Of a stretch of DNA of 64,000 nucleotides, positions 28,431 to 35,934 are shown in pieces. The translations under genes and the position numbers were made by a program. The stretch comes from Heterodera schachtii (taxonomy: Eukaryota; Nematoda; Chromadorea; Rhabditida; Heteroderidae), in NCBI GenBank assembly GCA_023374025.1, contig SIJG01000184.1, forward strand, positions 91,506-155,505, given 5' to 3'. The stretch's first letter is position 1, and the number at the start of each line of letters is the position of its first letter. Under the pieces are notes generated by a model, which did no database searches, was not told where the DNA came from, and saw only the letters and a program-made list of their open reading frames with translations.

Positions 28431-29487
28431 GCCAAACTTTCCCAGTTATTCCATCTTTGTGGAAAAGAATTGCTCCAACTCCATAGTCAGATGCATCAGT
28501 TGCCAAATAAAGTGGCTTTTTGGGATCAAAATGGGCCAACAGTTCGTTCGACGCCAGCATCAATTTGATCTGCTCGAATGCTTCTTGCTGTTGTCCTCCC
28601 CAATGCCATTTGGTCTCTGATCGGCGTAACTCGTTCAATGGCTCCGAAATTGTTGCCATTGACGGAATGAATTTGCCATAATACCCAACCATTCCCAGAA
28701 AGGACTGCAACTCCTTCAAATTTTGGGGGGCTGGCATTTTCTGAATCGCTTCAACTTTTTCCGGCGACGTTCGAATCCCTTCTTTGTCGATGATGTGCCC
28801 CAAATAAGCAATTTGGTTTTGCATAAAGGAACATTTTTCCTTTTTGACACGCAATCCAAATTTTTGGATGCGTTGGAGAGTCATTTCCAGCCTTTTCAAA
28901 TGTTCCGCGTCGTTGGGGGCTGTCACCACAATATCGTCCAAGTAAACGGCGACTCCGTCAATTCCACGAAGGACATCTTCCATCACTTGTTGGAAAATTG
29001 CTGGCGCTGACGCAACACCATAAGGCATACGCGTAAATTGGTAGAGGCCTTTATGCGTGCAAATGGTCAAGCATTCCTTGGCTTTATCGTCCAACATTAG
29101 TTGAAGATACGCCTCCTTCAAATCCAGCTTTGAAAACTTGTCGCCTCCGTTCAACACGCTGAACAATTCTTCCGGGCGCGGCAACGGGTATTGATGAATG
29201 TCGAGCCATGGGTTTACCGTGACTTTGTAATCGCAACACAAGCGAATTTTGTTCCCGGGTTTGGGTACAATCACCAGCGGTGTTGCCCAATCGGAAGTTG
29301 TCACCTGCTCCAACACTCCATCTTTGACCCACTTGTCGATGACCTTCTCCACTTCGGGTCTCAATGCAAAAGGCACGGGACGCGGCTTGCACTTCTTCGA
29401 TTGCACTTCCGGCTTAAATTTCAACGAAATTTGCCTTGTGCATCGGCCGAGTCCATCGTTGAAGACCTCGCCGTATTTGAGAAGCAC
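28312..29487 (-). pseudogene. Reverse transcriptase and start of RNase H
   Basis: The frame codes for the Ty3/gypsy reverse transcriptase, which makes cDNA in virus-like particles. Visible blocks are DWATPLVIVPKPG near residues 66-79, KLDLKEAYLQL with catalytic Asp near 122, FTRMPYGVASAPAIFQ near 151-166 and the YLDD active site near 182-185, followed by thumb/connection sequence (FLGMVGYYGKFIP near 273-285) and the RNase H start with TDAS (Asp near 331). Residues after about 350 are out of frame, because of a break near 28435-28445. Upstream, the frame is the same as the protease frame and is separated from it only by one TGA codon at 29491-29493, so the initial Val/Met codon is not a real start. 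Length and all catalytic residues are normal for the family. Confidence 0.96.
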
Positions 29488-29490
29488 CGC

Positions 29491-29793
29491 TCACAGCTCT
29501 CGGCTCACTGCCTGGCTTTTGACCTCATTGATCGATCGGATTCCGAACGCTTTGTTGAGATCGATTTGCAATTCACCAATCAAATCTCTCCCACACAAAT
29601 TTTTTCCTTCGCCGTCCACGACATAAATCTCGGCATTCACTTTTTTGCCGTTGTACTCCACATCTGTCATGAATGATCCGAGGACTTTAATCGGCTTTTT
29701 TCCATAGGCCATCAATCCTGAAGTGTGTCCCAAGTTTTGGCTTTCCAATTGACATCCAATCATTCTTAGAGATGAGTGTGACATCTGCGCCAC
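29491..29793 (-). pseudogene. Protease C-terminal half and PR-RT linker, ending in TGA
   Basis: About 75 residues of this 100-residue frame continue the protease after the break near 29705-29725; the first ~25 are out of frame. The blocks GSFMTDVEYNG and NLCGRDLIGEL match the C-terminal half of Ty3/gypsy aspartic proteases, where an (I/L)xGRD(L/I/W) motif is typical. The frame stops at TGA (29491-29493) and RT sequence resumes in the same frame on the next codons. A stop here is not the usual gag-pol recoding position, so a nonsense change is more likely than programmed readthrough. Confidence 0.9.
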
Positions 29794-30457
29794 AGTCCAA
29801 TTCGAAGTCTGTCGCCTTTTTAGCCAGTTGAAGTTTTATCATTGCTGGCGGCACAGAAATAGATTTGATCTCTTCAGACTTGGCCAACGTCCCAATGTCG
29901 TGTGCTTTTTGGCACTCAGTGTTGACCTGGTTGACTGGCTTCCCTTGCCTCTTTGGCCAATTGGAGCCCTGCTTTGTCTTGCACATCACAGCCCAGTGTC
30001 CAACATTGCCGCACTTTCGGCATTTTGAGTCCTTATTTGGGCACTCGTTGTTGCGGTGGCCATTCCTCCCGCATCGATGGCATTGCATTTGCTGCGTTGG
30101 TGCGCTATTCTTTCTTCCTCCCTTTGGAGCGAAGACTTTCGCCACTTCAGCCTTCTTATGCCCACCGATTTGCTCTGCGTCCAATTCGGACTGCTCGAGA
30201 AGCACTGCCGTTTCGACGGCATCTTTAAACTTCATCTCTTTGACGCCCTTCTTTATCAACTCAGCCCGAATTGAATCATTTTTAAGGCCGTTGATGAAGA
30301 GTGCGCTCAGGCACATGTCCACCGAATCCTTGTGCCATTCCGCTTTGGCAATTAAGGTCCGAAGTTGGATCGAATAATCTCGAATGGACAGGCCAGACTG
30401 TCTGTTTGGCTGAAAACAGCTCAAACCTTTTTGCCGCAATCGTCTTCGTCTCGCCAA
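29687..30457 (-). pseudogene. Gag C-terminal part with zinc knuckles, and protease active site
   Basis: The first ~15 residues lie out of frame before the Gag break near 30410. Gag then continues with a helical capsid-like region (LSIRDYSIQLRTLI near residues 23-36, MCLSALFINGL near 48-58). Two CCHC zinc knuckles follow: C126-C129-H134-C139 and C146-C149-H154-C159, both C-x2-C-x4-H-x4-C, the nucleocapsid RNA-binding module. After a linker comes the aspartic protease active site DCGADVTLIS with Asp at 221. The Cys in place of the common Thr/Ser of DTG/DSG is unusual though known in some retroelements. Gag and protease share this frame without a stop or frame change between them, suggesting a fused Gag-Pro in the intact element. 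The frame runs out near residue 250 where the protease sequence switches frame. Confidence 0.93.
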
Positions 30458-30701
30458 ATCGTTCCTCCATCAGCGCTTTGATCTCATCAATTGACATGTC
30501 GCGGACGTCGTCTGGCAACGCCATTTGGCGAAGCTCTTCGTAGATTGGCCCAATCTCCGAGAAGAAAAGCAACTTTTTTGTCTCCAAATCAGTGATGCCT
30601 CGAAGTTTGATGAAGAATTCGAATCTTTCTTCCCAAATTGTCCATGACGTTTCCGATGTATAAGGTCCTGGTCCTTTGCCAGCCTTAACAACCGCTGCCA
30701 T
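30282..30701 (-). pseudogene. Gag N-terminal part (start of the polyprotein)
   Basis: The frame starts at ATG 30701-30699, the first ATG after the leader, and gives MAAVVKAG followed by a Ty3/gypsy Gag matrix/capsid-like region with the aromatic pattern WTIWEERFEFFIKL near residues 21-34 and KRFELF near 91-96, typical of retrotransposon Gag proteins that form the particle shell. After about residue 97 the homologous sequence continues in another frame; the remaining ~40 residues are read-through of the wrong frame. The switch lies in a TTTT run (AAAA on the plus strand) near 30413-30417, compatible with a one-base indel. The ATG context and the lack of an upstream in-frame ATG support this start. 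Confidence 0.9.
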
Positions 30702-31127
30702 TGTTGCGCTTAATTAATTTGTCCAACTAGGATCAAATTAAAGATGATGAATGGTCAACTGTTATCCAACTGGGATTAACAGTGACTGTCGATTGTTATC
30801 CGAATCGGATTAACAATGAAGTTGATGATGGATGGTCACAGTTATTCAACTCGAATTAACAGTGAATTGCAATTGTTATCCGTCCCGGATTAACAATTGA
30901 ATGTTGAAATTCTCCGAGTTCGGCGATTGATCGTTGGCTGTTATCCAACTCGGATTAACACCAATAATTGAGAAATGCCACCACCTGGGTGTGCAGCTAT
31001 TCCAACTGGGAATTAGCTTTTTCTCAGACGATTTGGCAATTGCTATTCCAACTCGGAATTAGCAATTCCAAATGACGATTTGTTGCGTCAGTCCTCTCCG
31101 CTTTTGTTTCGCTCGTCTTTGCTTTCG
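30702..31127 (-). promoter_or_regulatory. Retrotransposon 5' leader with tandem hairpins
   Basis: This is the untranslated leader between primer-binding site and gag. It contains eight separate hairpins (30714-30741, 30758-30783, 30792-30817, 30836-30865, 30870-30899, 30939-30960, 30995-31018, 31038-31067). In each the loop is 5 nt (element strand CAGTT, GAGTT, TAGTT, GATTC or GGGAC), the upper stem ends in CC/GG or TC/GA, and the 5' arm on the element strand has exactly one extra base. Outer-arm sequences differ between copies but stay complementary. The likely role is an RNA element (packaging, dimerisation or translation); this is inference. Confidence 0.85.
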
Positions 31128-31139
31128 CTGACTGCGCCA
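31128..31139 (-). promoter_or_regulatory. Candidate primer-binding site
   Basis: On the element strand, TGGCGCAGTCAG begins 5 nt inside the 5' LTR. TGG pairs with a tRNA CCA end; the following bases fit the 3' acceptor strand of a tRNA starting GCAGTC, such as eukaryotic tRNA-Ser, as in some insect gypsy elements. Identity of the tRNA is a tentative inference. Confidence 0.55.
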
Positions 31140-31144
31140 ATAAC

Positions 31145-31380
31145 TGTTGTGTCCGTTCAACAGTCAATGGAATAATATTGATTTATTCCACACACAAATA
31201 AATATAATAAATAGCGAAGGGAGGGAGCGGGTCACAATTAAATGGAAACAACAAATGAATGAGGGAGAATGCACGGAATGGGGGAAAAGGGGGGTTTAAA
31301 TGGACAACACGAAGGGTCAAAAGGATGATCGATAAACGAGCATCTTTTGGCGTTAATTCAAATAATTAACGAACACAACA
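31145..31380 (-). repeat. 5' LTR (236 bp)
   Basis: The LTR copy carries the transcription start for the element on the minus strand. It is bounded by TGTTGTGT/ACACAACA. Compared with the 3' LTR it has two extra single bases and no substitutions that I can see. Confidence 0.97.
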
Positions 31381-31385
31381 TAAAT
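31381..31385. repeat. 5-bp target site duplication, right
   Basis: TAAAT, matching 26435-26439. Confidence 0.85.
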
Positions 31386-34215
31386 CATTTAAAAAACCCA
31401 ATTGCCAATATTTATTACAATTTATTTTTGTTAAAAATTTTATACAATTTAATGAGATAACTTTTATTTTTTATCTTTGCCATAAAAGAATTTAATAATA
31501 AATTTTGAATTTAAGATTTAATCAAATTTTATTGCTGTTTTTCATTTAAACATTTTATAATTATTGAATTAAAAGTAATTTCGCATTTTTTTAACTCATA
31601 TAATACTATAAATTGATTACATATATTATTTTTAAACATTGATGAATTAAACAAAATAAAATATTAATAGAGAAATGATAATTTATGTTTTCATTATATA
31701 ATAAATATTGCTGTTTTTATTTATTTTTAATTTGCTCTCAAAAAGCAGCTTGTAATTCTATATTCCTATGATGTTTTAATATATAATTTATTTACATTTT
31801 AAGAATAATATGTTCATCAAATTATATTATTTTATTCAGAGCTGAATTTTTTTAATTGTTGGTTTTCATTTTTTTAAAGATTCAGTTTTTCTTTAATTAT
31901 CAAATCTGTTTATTTTATTTCTTAAAATAGTTGAAAATAAGATAACAAATTGCGTCCGTCTTGTTGGTACAAGAACTGGCCCCTCGTTGCTGTTATTTTA
32001 TTACTTAGACAATTCATTTTTTGGTTGTAAATAAGGATTGATCAAAATTCATTTGGTTATTAAAAACAAAACTATTTAGTAAACATTGCAAAGAATTTTT
32101 AATTGAAAGATTCATACTTTTAAAAATTATTTTAATTATTTACAAATTTGTTTGGAAACATTCATAGGCTCCAGTTATAAGGTCAATTAATGTAAGTTAT
32201 GAATTTTCTCTATTGTATTTTTTGTATTGATTTAAGATGTCTGTAATACTTACAATTTTTTTTCTTTAAATATTGTTTTATTTTTGCAAGTTTACTGATG
32301 CAATTAATATCTCTATGTACAAGGTGACAAATAAGACTTACTACCAATTTTTTGCTGTAGTTTTATCGTGTTGGCGAAGATTTTTAATATTTAATGGTTG
32401 CTCAGCGGTAGTTAAAAGTATGTAATAATGAAAATAATTAAGTCAATTATTTGTTCATTTATCGAAATGTGTGTGATTTATTTTTTTCAATTATTTTTAT
32501 GTTACTTACAATATTTTGGATAAAATATATGATAATTTCTGAATTTTCGATTTTATATTTTATTAATCTTTTCAAATTCCAATATTTGTATGTATGAAGT
32601 GTCTAATATTATAGCCAATTTAATAAAGTTTTTGTTTTAGTTTTAAAAATATAATTAAATAAGTTGATTGTTTTTTCATAACTTCGTTGTCCTTTATTTG
32701 ACTGTATTTTCTTCTCGACGCGGTGCGATTGTTTGATTTTCAAGGGTTTTGCTAAAAGAAATTTGTAAATATTCACTGGAAGAGATATTTATGAAAATTA
32801 AATTACCTAAAATACTTTTATATTATTATTCCTTAAAATATTTTTAGCTATTTTGATATAATATATAATAGATTGCATTTTATTTTACATAAAAAGTCGG
32901 CTTTTCTTGAAAATTAAATTTATTTGGTTTATAATTAGTTATATTTTCAAAAGTGATTACTATAAAAAATTTTGGTGATCATGCACAGCGTCCTATTTGT
33001 AATGTAGTGAAACTAATATTTGTTTTTTACCGTTTAATTATAAACAAAAGTCTATTTTTTGAAATATCTTATTTTTTTTTATTTAATTTTCGTAAATTTA
33101 TCTTTTAAATTTATTTTTCATTATTTTTTAACGTTAAATTTAGTATGCATAAAAGTGTTCAATGTTTAGAATTAGAAAATTTAAAAACCATTGAATTTAT
33201 ATTGTTTAATTCATCATTTATTTTGAAGATTATTCTATAAATTACTAATAATTATTAGAAAAAATTTTAACAACAACTACCAATTATTTATTTCCCCTTT
33301 CGATTATTTTTTTTTGCGATAATTATCATTATATTAGAAAAGCTTTTAATAATTTATTATTTTATGTTCGATCAAACTAAAACAGTATATATAAAAATTT
33401 TCTCACTTAAGGCTTCTTATTTCACACAAATATGAATGAACATATATTCTTATTTTCCTTATTTACCTTATTATCAAAAAACATAAATCGATAATCAAAT
33501 AAAATTCAATTCTATTAAAAGTATTTTTATATAAATTAAACTTTTTAATTTTATTTTTTAAATGTTTAAAGGTAATAAATCTATCGTAATGACTCAATTA
33601 AATTTTTTCATCTCGTACTTGTGTTGGATTGAATTTTCTCAAACTTGGGTTAAATTAATAAACTACCAATAAGTTTACATCAAATATACGCATGCTAAAA
33701 TATTTGATTATAAAAATGTAGAATAGTTGAATTACAAATAATCTGGTCATATCTTTTGGTATTGGAATTTTATAAGCATTGTTTTTACACTTATATAATT
33801 ACTTAGATTTATTATGTTAATTATATAAGAAATAGATGCTTTTTCACAATTTATTTTTATTTTTATTTATTGAAATTTATTAATTTAGCAAAAATAAATT
33901 CAACATAAACATAAAAATTTTTATTATTGAAATGACTTTGAATAAATAATTGATTCTATTAATTTCATTATTTCTTAAGAAGAACCAATGAAAAATACGT
34001 AAAGATATTTTAAATATAATTAACTGTTATTTATTATTTTGTATGAAGCTTTTTATAAGTCAAATATTTATACGATTTTTTATTTAAAACTTTATCTATC
34101 ATGTACGAATAAGTAAACCATCTTTTGTCTAATTTTTATCTCAATAAAAATTCCATACTCACAATCACACAATTAATAAGTAATAAATCCCATCCATAAA
34201 TGGCCCACAAAAATC

Positions 34216-34443
34216 CTACAGAGCTTTTTTGCGAGTAATAATTAAATATTTTCTTTTTTTGGGTTTTTTATGCTTTTTTGTTGTTTGTAAAAGTGTAAAT
34301 TTATATATATATTTTAAATCTCTATCAGCATAATAAATATAATTAGCTATCTTTTCAAGTGATTCCAAGTAGTTCAAATTCCGTTGACCAACTTCAGTAG
34401 AAGAAATTAATTTTGTTGCACTAATAATGTAATTGACAAACAT
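34216..34443 (-). CDS. Possible coding segment, unknown
   Basis: An ATG-started 75-codon frame. Its first two thirds are of mixed, protein-like composition (for example SSTEVGQRNLNYLESLEKIANYIYY), and the tail is very basic (KKHKKPKKRKY). It lies head to head with another frame that starts 37 bp away on the plus strand. I recognise no family. Frames of this length are expected by chance in this much AT-rich DNA, so it may not be a gene; an exon of a host gene is the alternative. Confidence 0.15.
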   Translation of the reverse strand: MFVNYIISATKLISSTEVGQRNLNYLESLEKIANYIYYADRDLKYIYKFTLLQTTKKHKKPKKRKYLIITRKKAL

Positions 34444-34479
34444 TTTAAAAAGAGTGAATATTTTATTTACATCGGTGTT

Positions 34480-34782
34480 ATGAAGTTAGTCAAAAACCAA
34501 AAAAAAATTAAAAAAATTTTTCTTGAAAAACGGTTTTCTAAGAAAAGAATGGTGGGAAAAAGTCTAATTTACGCCAACGAAAAGACTATTAGTACATTAA
34601 TAAATACCCAAAAACCGCCTAGAAAACACCTTTTGTACTCCAGAAAATCGGTCGTGAAAAAGAATTCGTGTTTTTTATTATTATTTTTTTATATTTATAA
34701 GTGCAAAATGAATCACAAAAGCCCAAGTTGGAAAGTGTTGTATGATAATGTTAATAATTCTATAACAAACTATATTTTTTAA
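34480..34782 (+). CDS. Possible coding segment, unknown, basic
   Basis: An ATG-started 100-codon frame, very Lys-rich at the N-terminus, then KTISTLINTQKPPRKHLLYSR and a short hydrophobic stretch. Local GC content is a little above background at 34560-34680. No family recognised; a weak likeness of PPRK...RKS...VKK to a histone H3 tail is probably accidental. Divergent from the frame at 34216-34443. Chance remains a real possibility. Confidence 0.18.
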   Translation: MKLVKNQKKIKKIFLEKRFSKKRMVGKSLIYANEKTISTLINTQKPPRKHLLYSRKSVVKKNSCFLLLFFYIYKCKMNHKSPSWKVLYDNVNNSITNYIF

Positions 34783-35484
34783 ATAATGAATTTTTCATAA
34801 TAAATATCAGTTTGCCAATCGTTTTTTTTTATTTAAGTTTTATTAGTTTTTAACATTTAAGTAAAAAACAATAAATATATGAATTTCCACTTTCAATTAA
34901 ATTAAAAGAATATATGATATCTAATAATTAAAATTAATTAATTAATTAAAAACATTTTCGATCTTTTAACACTAAAAATAACATTTATTAACATAATAAA
35001 ATATGAAAAGTTTAAATAATAAATGTTTAATATATTTTTTACAAAGTGTATACATGTAATCTCATTTTTTGTTCAGCTTTATGATTAGAATTGCTTGAAA
35101 TTACAAATAGAATAATATTTTTTTTATAAATTTGAATATAATGAACGCATTTTTAACTATTTATAACCGGCAACCGTTAAATAAAAAAGTTTTTAAAGAA
35201 TTATTAAATGTAAATCAAAGCAATGAAGTAATAAATTAATAAATATTGTAAAAAACTAAAACACCAAACAAATGCAGGATTTGCAACCTTACAAGTTTAA
35301 TAACTAAAGTACAGATAATATGAATAATAAAAATGCATTATTTATTTATTTATTTAATACTATAATTATGTAAATATAAAACATTTGTATGTGAATCAAA
35401 GACAAAAGTCATTAGTAATCTACTGAAAATAGAAATTGAACATGGATAAAAAACAAGACTTCAAGAAAGAAGGAAAAATTATTT

Positions 35485-35934
35485 CAGGGGCCGTAGCAGA
35501 AGAAGGTGGTCATTTGACGAGGTCATTTAACCATGGTTATTGACCTGGTCATTTGACCACGAAATACGAGAAAAACGGTAAAAGTGTTGAGCCGAAGTGA
35601 CAAAAGTATCAATGTATGTAATAATTAAATTTAATTATATTTTAATTTTATTTACAAAGTAATTAAATCATAACTTAGCTTAAACTTAATCAAATTAATA
35701 AAACTTGGTATTGGGCGAGAGCTCTATATCTTCTCTCAATTTATATAATTAAAAGATTTAGGAAATTTTTCACAAAAAGTTGTAACAAAGGATTACTAAG
35801 AATTTCGTAAAAAATTATCATGGTCAAATGACCATGTTAAATGACCATGAACTCGTGGTTGCACATTTGCTACGGGTTTACCATCATGGTTATGGTCATT
35901 TAACCATTACCACCTTCTTTCGCTACGGCCCCAG
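35485..35934. mobile_element. Fold-back MITE-like element with palindromic sub-repeats
   Basis: The left end is GGGGCCGTAGCAGAAGAAGG and the right end, inverted, is GGGGCCGTAGCGAAAGAAGG, giving terminal inverted repeats of about 25 bp with few mismatches. Each end carries several copies of a 12-bp near-palindrome GGTCATTTGACC (35507, 35521, 35547, 35822, 35841, 35893, with ATTTAACC variants). GCTACGG also recurs inside the right arm. The interior is AT-rich and has no transposase frame. No clear target duplication is visible, so the superfamily is open; a CAGGGG start would suit hAT but the 8-bp flanks do not match. Confidence 0.7.

Larger units (their letters stand above)
26440..31380 (-). 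mobile_element. Full-length Ty3/gypsy LTR retrotransposon
   Basis: This is a 4941-bp insertion read on the minus strand, so the 5' LTR is at the right (31145-31380) and the 3' LTR at the left (26440-26673). Flanking TAAAT duplications, LTRs bounded by TGTTGTGT...ACACAACA, a candidate primer-binding site just inside the 5' LTR and a polypurine tract just inside the 3' LTR define its limits. The domain order is Gag (two CCHC knuckles), protease, reverse transcriptase, RNase H, integrase, which is the Ty3/gypsy (Metaviridae) order. No envelope-like frame follows integrase. The coding region has four frame breaks and one in-frame TGA, so it is non-autonomous as written. GC content is far above that of the flanking DNA. 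LTRs differ only by two single-base indels, indicating recent insertion or sequence errors. Confidence 0.97.
31386..35484. other. AT-rich DNA with two weak open frames
   Basis: The stretch is AT-rich throughout. Only the divergent frames at 34216-34443 and 34480-34782 stand out; both are listed separately at low confidence. Confidence 0.5.

Noticed and set aside
26640..30543. Many plus-strand and alternate-frame open frames inside the retrotransposon, up to 170 codons
   Set aside because: They are antisense or off-frame shadows of the gag-pol coding region, whose minus-strand frames carry all recognisable motifs.
30714..31067. Leader hairpins as iron-responsive elements
   Set aside because: The IRE needs a CAGUGN hexaloop and five pairs between loop and bulge. 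These have 5-nt loops and three or four pairs, so only the general shape is similar.
30714..31067. Leader repeats as a CRISPR-like array
   Set aside because: Units differ in sequence, spacing is irregular and the location inside a eukaryotic retrotransposon leader explains them differently.
34600..34690. Resemblance of the frame at 34480-34782 to a histone H3 tail
   Set aside because: Only a few spaced basic residues agree and no H3 fold sequence follows.
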